A DNA stretch of 64,000 nucleotides from Corbicula japonica. Its lineage: Eukaryota > Mollusca > Bivalvia > Venerida > Cyrenidae. The stretch is from positions 4,667,457-4,731,456 of the forward strand of contig JAZAYU010000001.1 in assembly GCA_038501625.1 (NCBI GenBank). The letters are read 5' to 3'. The notes below the pieces were generated by a model. That model was not told where the DNA came from and ran no database searches. It saw nothing but the letters and a program-made list of their open reading frames with translations. Within the stretch, counting starts at the first letter, position 1, and the number at the start of each line of letters is the position of its first letter. Of this stretch, positions 22,993 to 35,514 are shown piece by piece. The position numbers and the translations under genes were made by a program.

Positions 22993-25418
22993 CACTCAAT
23001 GTCAGTTAAGTGGACATTTTCAGATTTTCACTGTCCTAAGGCTACAGTTTTCTAGAAACAAAAAATAACCGAGATATTTTGTCATAAGATGATATTTCAA
23101 ACCTCAATGTACCTCTAAAAGACCTTTTTCCCCCTTGGAACATCTATTCCTGACTTTTTATTTGGGTGAAAAAGGACAAAAAAGGCAGATTTTGTGTTGT
23201 CCATGAACTGAGTTCTAGTATTTACTACGAGATATTGCTCATGAGGTATGGTATGTGCAGCATATTTCACCTAAACCAGTGGCTATTAAGCCTAACTCAA
23301 TGAAATAATGACATACCAATAGTAGAATTTCAAGTCTGTTAAAATTACAAATCAATCGCCAGTGTCCCAAAATCTTAGGTAAGATACGTTAACTGACTTT
23401 GACAACTTGCACCAGGTACAAATATGTACATTTTAAACCTTATTATGCAAATATAAACTCGTAAGAAATGGTGTTATGTGATTAGAATAGCTTTTATAGT
23501 GTATGATATGTTGAGGAAACACCATAGTTTACACAAAATGAAAATTTACATTGTTGCGTTAACTTTTCATAAGATACGTTAACTTTCAATATGCTGTAAG
23601 ACCTAAACTAATAAAGAAAGGAACCAAAATGATATTCTCACAGTAGACCTACCTCATACAGACATAACTGCTCGGTCTTCTTTCTTCGATTAGAGTTACC
23701 TTCTCATCTTATAGCAAAATCACATAAATGTCAATAAGATACGTTAACGTAAGATACGTTAAGATAGAACGCCCCCCAAAATTAATTTTCAGGGTTTCCT
23801 CATGAAATTTCGCATACACATAATTGAGCGTATGCTTGATTTTAATATATGTTTACTTTTTTAGTATTTTGAGCCGTTTCGAAACCACAAGCCTTCAAAG
23901 TATACTACTAATGTCACTTTGAGACATCTGTCAAAGTTCCTGCGTTCGAGCAACAAAAGCGGATATTTCAGTCAATTTTAAGTTGATTGCTGCGAAATTA
24001 TAGCACTTAGTGCGTCTAAGAAATGACTTCATGAACACATAATTTTCTTATCCATGGCTTACGTTAAACAACTTCAAAACGTCTTCAAATTGAGAGACAA
24101 AATGGTGCCTCGTTTTGCTTAAAATATTTTTTTCGTTGATTATTAAAAATTAAATTTTTGATTTTTAAACTGTATTGATTAAATTTAATTTTTTATTTCA
24201 ACTCGTTTAATATAAAAATTACTTTACCAGCTTCGTTTTCGCTTAATATCAATTTATTTTACCCCTGTATCTACTTTCATTCGACGATAAAACACTTAAA
24301 AGTATGTTTAGGAAATTAAGTTAACCTGTAAATATAGTTTTTAAAATTAATTTAAAGAAAATAATTGAATTCTAGTACAGAACTAGATAACTTTATGTAG
24401 TGTAAGAATACCTTATTAAGTTGAACTGCAGATATTTTAACCAATATGAATTTAGATTATGGACCTCATAAGGCATAGCGTTGCGTTTGTGAACTTGAGT
24501 AAGATATACGTTAACATATAAAGTTAAAGAAATCTTTGTGTAAATGTGATGAATTTCTGATAAAAAGGAAGAAATTATGAGTGAAACGAGTTTACATTAT
24601 TTTGTTTTGGAACTTAAATAAAGTCTTACTTAGTATACTAAATATATGTTTTAAAAATCAAAGGAATTTGTACATGTGTCGATTGATAGAGTAAGATACG
24701 TTGTTCTTTTAAACTTTACAAGTGTTTTCATTTGATAAGTTGCCTAAAGGATGTTTTGTTGTTAAAATATCCCTTTTGGAAATATTTTGTTAGTTTGCAT
24801 TTGTTATACTTCTATTTTATTGCTTATTTTGTATTTTAATATGTTTTCTTAAATAACAGTAAGATACGTTAAAATTTACTATGTACTAATAAAGCGACTT
24901 AACTGAAAATTAATAGTAGATTTTGGCATTTGTACTAGATTATTAAGTGTGCGCATACCTTGTCCATTGCGCTTTGGTTGTATTATTTTATTTGATTAAG
25001 CATTACCTGATTAAAACGAATTGAAGTAGAATCACTTTCAATTTATTTGATCTTTTTCGTTTTTGTCTTTAAACAAATGACAAATAGAACTTAATTATGA
25101 AAGTAGCATGTAATTCTTTGTCACCAAGTGGATCCTTATTCTATGACATACCTTTAAGGAATAATTAATAAGATCTCTCATTATCATTGGTTTGCAGTGA
25201 TTTGATTAAAACAACTTTAACGTATCTTACTTTGCTAAAATAGTAGGTTTGTTCAAGTCAAAGTAACTCTCAGTATTAAACCATGACAAAATCTCCGAGG
25301 TGTGTTTTCCTGTTCCAAATACGTACGTTTTAGTTTCTAATAATAAATCATGCTGCATAGTTACTTCAGTTTTACTCATTTGTGAAAATCAAAATGTCCA
25401 TTTAACTGACATTGAGTG
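22993..25418. mobile_element. 2426-bp non-autonomous TIR transposon with repeated TAAGATACGTTAA word
   Basis: Left end CACTCAATGTCAGTTAAGTG (22993) and right end, inverted, CACTCAATGTCAGTTAAATG (25418). The similarity extends about 38 bp through GGACATTTT...GATTTTCAC. TCAA flanks both ends (22989-22992 and 25419-25422), a 4-bp target duplication. Inside are eight matches to TAAGATACGTTAA: 23380, 23570, 23735, 23750, 24501 (with an extra TA), 24692 and 24860 direct, and 25217 inverted near the right end. No transposase frame is present. CACT-type termini with a 4-bp duplication and repeated internal words suggest the CACTA/Chapaev-like (CMC) group, which is inference. Confidence 0.85.
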
Positions 25419-25505
25419 TCAACCCGTTGCTAGGCGGCTGGGTAGTAATATGCATTTCCATTTCTGCCAATGATCAGGCTCAACCAAACCGAGCCAGCAA
25501 TATTT
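25419..25505 (-). repeat. RepE copy 1 (host of the TIR element)
   Basis: Its reverse complement, GGCTCGGTTT...GGCAGAAATGGAAATGCAT...CCGCCTAGCAACGGGTTGA, matches 35711-35795 and more weakly 38485-38590. The match ends at the TCAA target duplication of the TIR element. Confidence 0.65.
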
Positions 25506-25544
25506 TCAATATTAATTTTTGTCGTGTTCGAAGGTCGTGTTCAT

Positions 25545-25625
25545 CTATTTCAATATCACAATAGCGTTGTTTGTGCCGTGTGGCGGCTGTAAAAAGTCTC
25601 CCGGTACATTCAATCAGTGCTGTTA
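25545..25625 (+). repeat. Fragment of the 42-kb SINE-like unit
   Basis: CACAATAGCGTTGTTTGTGC and GTGTGGCGGCTGTAAAAAGTCTCCC match CACAGTAGCGCTATTTGTGC and GTGTGGCGGTCGTAAAAAGTCTCCC at 42053-42100. The tRNA-like head is absent. Confidence 0.7.
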
Positions 25626-28085
25626 CATTTAATTAATTACGTCCTTTGAAGGTCGCCGAGCACGATATTAAGTACTATGTTATTAGTACTTCTAAATTTA
25701 CTTTTGTTTATAATATTTCTACCAGTTTAAAGATGTCGCAGGCCAGCAATCAAACTGCAAGTCGATTTATTTCTCCAAATCCGAATGGCATATATAGGTT
25801 ATCCACAACAGCATATGACCCAACATCCACCACACCACCAACCAACAATTGGGGGGTCGAATTAAATATAGGCTATTATATTCTTACAGAACCGTGTAGA
25901 AACGGATCCTGAAACACAGACATAAAAGCACAGGTCTAACAGAGGCGTGCAGTATTTTATATACAACAAGTCATGATTTGACACATTATCGCAATTTCTA
26001 ATAACTAAACAGCAGGAACGACATATGTGGGGCAGACATCGACGCAGTTTTACCTTTTCTCCAAAGGTTCAAAGCTTACGCGGACATACATAAAAACATT
26101 GAATGACACCTTAGCAAAATCATGTATACAATAATAAGAAAAAAAAGATAATTAAGGACCGTCTACAGTCATCATTGCACAATCATTGATAACAAAGAAA
26201 ATGATCAAAATCAGTCTAACGGTAAAATGCCGTTCAATGAAACTTTGCACAAACAAATCTTATTGAGGAATATTTATTTTCCACATGATAAGACACGTTA
26301 TAACATTAAAGAAAAATAACAAGATATACAAATTACCTGAAATTCTTTTTACATAAATGCACAAAAACTAAACAACACAAAACATCATGTTAAATGCCCA
26401 CATGGGTAATGTGATACTGATAACAATATCTTGTGTCCTTACATTAATTTTTGTAAACTAAAATTATGAGATAATTGTAAAAGTGTGTTTGACCTTAAAA
26501 CTCCTAGTCGCTTCTTGGTCCCACAAATGGCAACAGACGTTTATATCTCACTTCAGAATTGAAAGTTTTTTTAAAGGAACAAACTGTATTCTTGTCAGGA
26601 TAATTATACTCATGAGGGCATTTAAAATAATGTTGTTTTTTTTATTGTTTAGTTTTTGTGAACTAATGTAAATAGAACTTAGGGAATTTTAGATCTAGCT
26701 GTTTTTCTTTACTGTTCTTACTTTTCTTAACTTAAAATGAAGAAACTTTTATAACGATTGTTTGTGAACAGTTCTATTGAACAGCATTTTGCCGTTACAT
26801 AGATTTCGCTATTTTTTTCACTAATTATGACAGTGCAATGACGACTGAAGACGGAAGATGGAAACCTTTGAGAACCTACACTAGACAATGAAAGGACCTA
26901 AGAGACAATCATTAGTAACCATAAGCAATAAAATGACCATAAGAGGAGAGACAGTCACGAGGACTCGATATAATCTAACATATAATATAATTAAACAAAT
27001 TGTTCATGCGTATCACTAAAATACCTTTTGCCTTGGTGTAAGACATATTGCTATATTTTGTATTTTATAAGCGATCTTTGTAACCAGCCTATCAATTTTC
27101 GTTATGTGTCCCAGTGCGCTTTACAGATCCGAGTACTCGTTCTGAAATTGCAGCTACATAAGTTCGGGGCTCTATCTATAGCCCACCGTCGTCGTCTGAG
27201 ATTATGCCAAACCGGACATTCTTTGAACATAAAGCCTTACAATGATATTATTTTCCCTGACGCATAGGAGTAACAAATAATCATAATTGCTACGTGACAT
27301 TCCAATTAACAATAATCTTAACATTAACTACTTTTTCTCATTTTTACGACCTAAGACCATATTACATTATTTTTATGAATTAGGTCGTTTATACAAAATG
27401 TACAGATGTTTTTTGCTCTGCGATAATTTCTTAATTATTTTGAGGGCTTCTAAACCCTTACAGGTCGTTAAAAGTTTCATAAAAATAATGTTTTTTCTTC
27501 AGTAAGTGAAGTGACAAAAAGTAATACAAAAACAACAAAACATAAACAATCTTTCTCTCTTTAAAGGTATTTGAAATAAACCTTTATCAATTAACCTGTT
27601 GACATTGTACTAAGTTTACCTTACTAATGAAACCTGGTCCACTTGGCTGTTAGTCTGAACGAATAATGTAAATAAATATTGCTTATAACTGACATGGGCG
27701 TTGATATTTATTACTCTTCCACTTAAATATATATATCTAACAACAACAACAACAACAACAAAACACCAACGACAACATCTTCATATTACTAGAAAAAAAG
27801 CAGATTGCTGACCGATCAGTCTTGACCAGTTTAACCCAGTGTATTGTTTATTTCATTATATTTCTTTTTAGCTTTATTCAATTGATATTTCAAATTTGAC
27901 ACCACGACAAGACATACATTTAAAGGCTTGATTGACATTGCGAAATGTCAGCTGATGATATAATCTAGTTCTGCAACGGTCATTATCGCCTTTCTTCTAT
28001 CTGCTACGAAGCTAGAAGTAGACGAGATAGAAAGCCGGTTTCTTGTCCCCGTAAACACAGAAAATGCATGTAGTGATTCCCTGCT
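25626..28085. other. AT-rich intergenic DNA
   Basis: No gene recognised. It contains an (AAC)n microsatellite at 27739-27762. A small frame at 25646-25912 has an ATG at 25733 but no recognisable features. Confidence 0.5.
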
Positions 28086-28935
28086 TTTTCGGCGTTAGCT
28101 GTCTAAGCTCACTTTTGACCTAGTTTTTCGACCAATGAACTGTTGTAAATAATACTCGTATTATATTATTATGTAGCGGGAAAATGAAATAAACTATTTC
28201 GATTGGTAGCTATTTACACCAGAGAGGCATCTAGCAGGGTTGAGAGGTATCTAGTGGGATTTTTATTATTATGCAGCGGGAAAATCAAATAGACTATTTC
28301 GATTTGTTGTTAGTTTGTGTTGTTTACGATTACCGTGAAGACTTTTATATTTTGTGTAAGTATTTCTACCTGGCACTTACATGTTCGAGCATTTTCGTTT
28401 TTAAAAGCAATAACTGTATTGGAGAAAAACATTATACGATTTAAATAACCAGTAAAGTGAATATTAATGGCTTAAATACAATTTTATATGGAATATTCTT
28501 AAAAGTTGGTAGATTTCGCTCTAGTAACAAACTGTTATTATTTATATTTATTAAATTTCAAGGACATTTATTCATCTTGAGTTCTAACTCTACAAGAGGT
28601 ATTTTATTGAAACTGAATAAATGTAGATTAAGACTTAATGTAAGACATTGCTTCTTTATTCGACTTTAATTATCACCGTATGAAATTGTTGCAACAGCTT
28701 CAACATTTTTTTGAAAGACACTTTCAATGAATTTATGAGTTGTCATGATTCGGTCGCTTAATCTTTAGGTAATACTAAGAAGGCAGGAGGGTTCGTCAAC
28801 AGCTATAACAAGTAAATTGAAATAACAACTGTGTCTGCTTCGCCTCTCTATATTTCTTTCTTTCTTATATACATGTATATATAAATCTTTTCCATCAACG
28901 CCGTTTATCTTTTTTTTAAAGATAGTTCTTGTTTC
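28086..28935. repeat. RepB copy 2
   Basis: Partner of 15449-16395. It begins TTTTTCGGCGTTAGCTGTC and shares the CAGAGAGGCATCTAGCAGG and GAGAGGTATCTAGTGGGAT words, the GCAACAGCTTCAACATTTTT block and the CAACGCCGTTTAT end. It lacks the tRNA-like 218-bp block. Confidence 0.85.
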
Positions 28936-30401
28936 AAGATATGGAAAACATATCTTGTGAACATAACATGCGAAATAACTTTATAATCGACCTCGTCCGA
29001 TGTTTGGTTCCATTTGTGTCACAGATTACAAATTACAATTACCACCGGCCACAAATCCAGGTTTACTTATTCTTTCCCTTACTTTCGTTTTGAGTTCAGC
29101 CACGGAGAAATTACAACAATTGCGTTACACTCAAGCATATGGCATGAAATCCGTCAGTGCTGCAATTTAAATTGATACTTTTTCATGCAAAGAAATCACG
29201 CCCCCTTGCAAATACTTATTAGTCAGAATATTTAATGTCACCTGTTGAAATGACGAAAACGTTTATCAGTGTTTCATGCGCAGACCATTTCGAGGTGTTG
29301 CGCTAGTGCACAAATGCACGTGTCCATGCGCTGTGGACTTAGCGGTGCATGATCGATTTTACGTTAGCGACGGACTGGTGCATGTATTGTCTTATATTTT
29401 GACTTACGAGGGCGCTAAAATGCAAGTGCATGTTTAAAGCAGTGTTTGGATTCAATAAATTTTCAGACAGTCATCGCCCTTTAATTGTGTTAATGCCGAC
29501 AAACATGTTCCCTTGACACAGATATTGTATTAATTGTACACTATTCATCTTGATATTCACTTTTATGGCCCAGTTCAAAGCAATAAAATATTCGTTTTAT
29601 TGTTTTATGAATTAAACATTATCACAATGACATTATCTAAAATAACCCAGCTGCTGAGTAAGGTGTTTTTAAATTAAATCAAATGCATAGACATACGAGG
29701 TTATATACAGCACGTGCATTGAAGCGATGCTTTTTGTGATGGTCCTCACTTATCTGTCATGTCATAACAACTAGAACCCTGTGTCGCTTATTGAACCCAT
29801 GAAAATGCTGCTAGATACAGATAGATGCATGAGGAGGCTTGGTAGTATTAGGGCATGTGTGCTTTGAAATCATATTTCACATGTCTACATCCCTGAGTCT
29901 GGCTTGCTATTTTATAACATGTATGTTTTTGTGATTATTTTGTTTGAAGAAGATTTTTAATTTTTAGCAAAAACAAAACAACAAAAATATCCAAATAACA
30001 AAACAACAACAACAAACAACAACAGAACTAATCATTGCGACGCCACTTCATGTATCAGTATTCAAGTGACTAGTGAAGATTGCGCATCTTTCTTGAAATA
30101 TGCAAATACATTTTGAAAGTCAAATTTCGCAAGGCGGGGTAAAGCGGGGTATCACTAGTGAGCATTAGATGGCAGATTTACTTGTTTTTTCCTGCAACGC
30201 ACAGTTTTTGGTTAGTTATAGAAGTTATTCCTTTTGAAATTGTTACAGCACATGATTAGAGCCATGTAGAGTTTCAATTGTCTATGAGAAGCGGTTTTAT
30301 GATAATAAAGGATAATGAAGATATTGACGTCAAATTAGTTTCTCTGTTTTGAGAACTCCGAACATCCTTTTTTAAAATAATTTTGGTTTGAAACGATCTG
30401 G
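28936..30401. other. Intergenic DNA with a GC-richer TGCA-dense patch and AAC repeats
   Basis: At about 29265-29425 the sequence becomes CpG-containing and dense in GTGCA/TGCAC/TGCAT words. AAC-rich sequence lies at about 29965-30026. No gene recognised. Confidence 0.5.
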
Positions 30402-30532
30402 GGTGAAGATTATAAAACTGAGAATTGAAACCAGTTTTAAATCTCAAGCATCTGATTGTCTCAATTTCAGCCAATCAGATTTTTGAGATTGAAAACTGTT
30501 TTTTCATTCTCAGTTTTATCATCTTTAGCACA
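30402..30532. mobile_element. RepA palindromic element (shortened centre)
   Basis: Both arms are present: ATTATAAAACTGAGAATTGA...AATCTCAAGCATCTGATTG and CAATCAG...TGAGATT...TTCTCAGTTTTATCAT. The central ATGGCGACCAGTCGCCAT is missing. Confidence 0.85.
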
Positions 30533-31760
30533 GTTCGTAAATAATACATCTGGTACAGTAATTTGAAACATAATCGCATATTTCAATTAAATATATCCTT
30601 GCTCTTTAATAGACTAACGCATGGGTCTATTGAATTTACTTTATTTGTTATAGTTGTTTAAACTACATTGTATCAGTTATCTTCAATTATGCGATGAAAG
30701 TCAACAGAATAATAAACATTGACGCAAAGATAAAATGCGCGTTACTTGGTGTATTATTTGGAAATCTTAACTTTTTCGCCTCCCGTTGTTAAAATACCCA
30801 TTTGAAAAGCGTTTCATTCTATTGTATCAAGACATGAAATCAAATTGACACAATCGCGAAAAATAAATGCATTTCAAATGATTGTCGGTTCTTCAATTCA
30901 TCTGAAGAAATATTGAATTTGTGAATAGCAATTTAAGATTTAAGAATGTTAATCAAGCTGAGAGTTGTTTGAATAGGAATTTCAAATCAGCTATTGATTT
31001 TTAACCGAAACATGCAGTAATATTATCGCTTCAATTTGTTTTTCAAAATGGTGTATTGTATTGAAAAATTCTGCTACTTTTGCATAATTTTTCCATTTAC
31101 TATTAAGTGTGAAGACAAAGGCAAAAATTATGCAAATCTGAAGAAAATCAATGCGTTGAACAGTGTCACGTTTTTAGGTATGGTGTCATGGCATACTCCA
31201 CGTACTTGTTCAGAATTTCCTGTTAAATCCACCAATAGTATTACGAGCTTTTTCGAATGTAGGAAATTTATTATCTACAATTAGTTTGCGTTTGTTCTGA
31301 CCGGTTACACTGTAAATTAGATATTTTCCTTACTGCGAGACGAGAAATCATAATAACTAAGTCTAATAGTTTATTAATTGGGCTTTCTTGGCTTTTATTC
31401 ATCCAAGAGCCTTTAGTACAAGAAATGGCATCTTACCCACCGGAGTTTCAGAGGTGGAAGTGAGAGGGGTCACAGGTGAGTGTTCCTGATTAGAAAGTTC
31501 TAAACTTGTGTTAAACTGAGTAATCAGAACAGATGCGATTTTCTGTTCTTTGAAAAACAAATTAACGGACCTTTCCTCTCATATTTTATTTCAAATCAAT
31601 GCAAATGAAAATGTTAAAGACGATTTCACAACGTTATGAATTTTACATGCACACCATATGTATGACACGATTGCAGTTGGCAAACTCGGTAGAGAATTCT
31701 GGACTGACATAAGTTGATTCAAAAGTATTTTTAACAATAAATATCTTCAATGTCAACTGT
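30533..31760. other. AT-rich intergenic DNA between RepA copies
   Basis: No gene recognised. The frame at 31036-31284 is short and featureless. Confidence 0.45.
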
Positions 31761-31904
31761 GCCCAAGATCATAAAACTAAATCTGGAGATCAGTCTCAAA
31801 TCTCAAGCAGCTGATTGGTTGAAATGGCGACCAGTCGCCATTCCAGCCAATCATATCCTTGAGATTTGAGACTGATCTCAAATCTTAGTTTTGTGATCTT
31901 GGGC
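31761..31904. mobile_element. RepA palindromic element, GATC subfamily
   Basis: Ends GCCCAAGATCATAAAACT and its inverse GTGATCTTGGGC. The centre is ATTGGTTGAAATGGCGACCA then GTCGCCATTCCAGCCAAT. The arms are about 70 bp with few mismatches, and there is no coding content. Confidence 0.92.
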
Positions 31905-32150
31905 CCTGCTATCAACGTCTACATTTCCTTAAAACGAATTGAAAACGGTGCGCATGTAAAATAATAACGTTGTGAAATGGGAAACTACCGTAATCGGGTT
32001 TAAAAAACTTAAAACAATTATAAGCGACAATGGACATAACAGGCATTAACTAGCTTAGGCTACCAGCGTTGAGCTGAAAGAAAAAACTTACTCCACGTGA
32101 TTCCAAGAGACATTCCTTCAATGAACTTTACCTCGTAAACTGCAATTAAT
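31905..32150. other. Short spacer between two RepA copies
   Basis: No feature seen. Confidence 0.4.
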
Positions 32151-32296
32151 GCCCAAGGTTATAAAACTGAGCATGGAAACCAGTCTCAAATCTCAAGCAT
32201 CTGATTGGCTGAAATGGCGACCAGTCGCCATTTCAGCCAATCAGATGCTTGAGATTTGAGACTGGTTTCCAATCTCAGCTTTATAACCTTCAGCCC
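32151..32296. mobile_element. RepA palindromic element, GTTA subfamily
   Basis: Ends GCCCAAGGTTATAAAACTGA and AGCTTTATAACCTTCAGCCC. The arms mirror each other through CTCAAGCATCTGATTGGCTG and CAGCCAATCAGATGCTTGAG around a central GGCGACCAGTCGCC. About 145 bp in all and almost perfectly self-complementary. Confidence 0.93.
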
Positions 32297-33464
32297 AAGT
32301 CACTCCCAGTTCCAGGCGATATTCTTACAAATTACATAGCGGTAATTGTAAAATTAGACAGGTTTGTTTAAGGAAACCATATCACAAAGGAAAATTGCTT
32401 TGCTTAATCTGAAGTTCAGACTGTGTCATTTTTTATGTCTAGAATTTCCTCGATTTTAGACGTCTCGACTGTGAGTTAGCATCTCAGTGTCTTCCAAAAA
32501 GGAACATCGTGAGTTAATTGTTAAGTGCGAAATTAATGTCTTGCGTAAGAATGTAATATATCTTTTAAAAGCTCTGACGTTAAATAAATGAATGTAGTAA
32601 GAAAAAAAATAGAAACACGAAATCCTAAATTGTCTATAGTTCTACTGAATATAGTTACAAGTGCAGATATTATTGAAAAAATGTAATGATTTATTGAAAT
32701 AACATGGTATTTATTGCGCGTGGTTCGATGGTTGGTTGACTACTTTGCTGAAGTTTCAGTCGTCATTTGTCGGTAATTAGACAACTGTTTGACACCACTG
32801 CGAACATTAGATGAAGATCTTTCCAATGTATCCCAACTTATACAAAAAGCTCAATAATGTCTATATTTGTAGGGACTGTATTTTCATTCGATTTTGTTTT
32901 ATCGATAAGTCACTCTTATTTGAATTCTTTAACATATGCTTAGTTATTAATGACAAAATCCTTAAAGCGAAGCATTAAAGCTAAAGGTTTTCATTGCCAT
33001 CGTTTACCGCTGTGGTGTCTTGAAGCTACCTACATGTATATAGTTTTCTGAAAGAAGGCGATCCAGCTTAGTAAAGCGAAAACTTAATAAAAAAAACAAA
33101 CACATTTTCATGACATAACTATTTCTTTTAAAAATAAAGGTTTTAATCACCTAAATAAACGATAAAAGAGAAGATTATGATATTTGAAATATTACATTTA
33201 ATCCATTTTACATGGTGATGTCCCGCATGCAACATCTTACGGAATTAACATTTCAAGCTAGTGCGCTTTTCTGGAGCTGGTAACAATGTTTAAGACTTCA
33301 ATGAACGCAGTCTTTTCATAACTGGCAAGCTTTTGACTTTTGCTTACTACTTTGTTTGCATGACGGAGGCAAGTGTTTTCAGATCTTATATTGGTTTGAA
33401 GCGAAATCTTGTAAAACAACGTAGAAGTTCGATCTGTTTGTTTTATTCCTGTCACTCTGTTCTT
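32297..33464. other. AT-rich intergenic DNA
   Basis: No gene or repeat boundary supported. Confidence 0.45.
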
Positions 33465-34225
33465 GCTGATTCGACTCCAGGTGCTCTGGTCTCAGAAAGG
33501 TCATCGAGTACCCACCTTTTTTGCTTACCTGTGTTTTTACCTCTCTGATAGGGGTTTTAGAGTTTATGAAGGTTTATAGGGAAATCTTGTGAAATGACTT
33601 ATTGACTCGATCTGTTTCTTTATTATGCGGTCATCGTGTTCTTGCTGATGTGACTTCATGTACTCTGGTCTCAGTAAGATCATTGCGTGCCCATCTTTTT
33701 GCTTACCATTTCTTTTGCACGATAGTGGCAGGGTTGTAAGAGTTTACGAAAGTTTATAGTTTATGATTTTACTTCAGGTACTCTGGTCTCAGTAAGCTCA
33801 TTTGTTCATTGTGTATCCTCATTTTAGATTGACAATGCCGTTAATTTCTTATGTTTTAAATGTTAGTGTGCTTTTGAATGCAACAAAGTTAAATTGATTG
33901 GTGGTTGGATCAGCTAATTCACCTAAGCACCTTGTACGTGTCTTTACACGAAAACCTGTTAGAGCAAGTTGGCGCACAAATCAACCTGATTTAACCCCCA
34001 CGCCCCAAGTGGCAAATTGTTTTGTTTACCGCTGACCGTTTCAAGGGGGTAACCCCTTAAGTTCTATTTTTCGTTAATTGTTACTAGTGTTTAATTTGAA
34101 AATGGTTTTTGTATAATCCCATGCTCTATTTTTATCTCTGCTTATTGGCTGTACGGAGGGACTGTGTTTTCTGAGTGTGGCTTTGTGGCTTTTCCTGATT
34201 TGCACGTTTCCACGTAGGCCTATGA
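33465..34225 (+). repeat. RepC copy 2, internally triplicated
   Basis: The word ACT(CC/TC)(A)GGT..TCTGGTCTCAG appears three times (about 33476, 33655 and 33778), showing internal tandem duplication of the family's distal part. The body follows at 33835-34225 with CTTATGTTTTAAATG, GAAAACCTGTT, a CCCC...GTGGCAAATTG block and ACCGTTTCAAGG.GGTAACCCC. Confidence 0.75.
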
Positions 34226-34964
34226 TATGCATTTATAATGCGAGAAGTTAGTCGTGCTGAATGAATTATACTATTGTTACTATTATTATTCATAAAAATC
34301 GAAAATATTACAATGGGAGGACAGTTGGGGGAATGATAGTATCAACAATCTCATTTGGAATTGTTTTGGCCATCCTAGGTTTAATTCATCCCTTCAAAAG
34401 GCTATCTCAAGAAATTATCTTAATACAATGAAGAAGCAGAGCTTGATTTTAAGAGATTACATAAATGACTTTACATACGACAAACTTTTCTTACATACCG
34501 TCGCTTTCCTAAGTAACAATCTTCCACCAAGAAGGTGTCAAGAAAGGGCTTATATGATTCCGATGGCTTTATGATCAAAACAAAAACACGAAAAAAAAAT
34601 GAAAACCTAGAGGAGTTATGGGCGACCATATCGGTTCGTCACTTATTACATGTATATAGTTTTAACTAGAATTAGCACATTTAAACGTGCCAAGACATTA
34701 TTCTCTATATCTTGTCTGTTTTAGGATTTTCATATTTTGTAAACAACAATAAGTTTTTATCTTATAAAATGAACAGATATTTTTAAAACGTTTGGAAGCT
34801 AAAGAATGAAATTTAAAGCAATATTTTTCTCTAACCTATAAAGAAAAATGTGCAAAATAAGATAATGACATATTTTAATATTTTAAAATGTAAATTATTC
34901 AAGCAATTGATTTGTTTTATTTAAGTAACCCATAAACTTGCGAAGGTTAACAATACATTCTACT
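34226..34964. other. AT-rich DNA between RepC copies
   Basis: No gene recognised. Confidence 0.45.
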
Positions 34965-35320
34965 TTCGGAGCCTCTTATGTTTTATATGTTTGTGTGCTT
35001 TTGCTTGCAACATTGTTTAGTTGATTAGTGGGTTAGAGTTTTTTCACCAAAACAACTTGTACTTGTTTTTGTGATATGAGAACCTGTTGGGGCAAGTGTG
35101 AGGTTGGTGCACCCTAGAACCTGGTTTAACCCCCCAGTGGCAATTTGATTTGCCACTGACCGTTTCAAGGCGGTAACCCCTCGGGTTCTCACTTTTTTTT
35201 TGTTAGTGGTGTCTTTTTTGAAACTGATCATTTTATTAACCATGCTCTCTCTTTCTGACTGTGTGGGGAGGCTGTTTTTTCTGAATGTGGCGATTCCTGA
35301 TATGCATATTTCACCTTCTT
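34965..35320 (+). repeat. RepC copy 3
   Basis: It contains ATGAGAACCTGTTGGGGCAA, GTGAGGTTGGTGCACCCTAG, AACCTGGTTTAACCCCCCAG, GACCGTTTCAAGGCGGTAAC and the end GGCGATTCCTGATATGCAT, all family hallmarks. Confidence 0.88.
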
Positions 35321-35514
35321 AGAAATACAACACCAAGAAAGGGATGAAAAGGGATGTGTTGATTTAAAATCAATTATTAAATATCTTTGTTAAGGTTATT
35401 ATTTGTTTTCGAAAACAAATGCTTTATCAGTTACTTACTTCGCATTATAAAGCTTTAGATTTATTGAAAGTGAAGAAATTACAAAATGCAATACTTTAAT
35501 AAGCCACTGGTAAT

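Noticed and set aside
35025..35243. Similar small frames in several RepC copies (also 49.8 and 56.3 kb)
   Set aside because: They recur because they lie in the repeat. They are interrupted differently in each copy, so no conserved protein is indicated.
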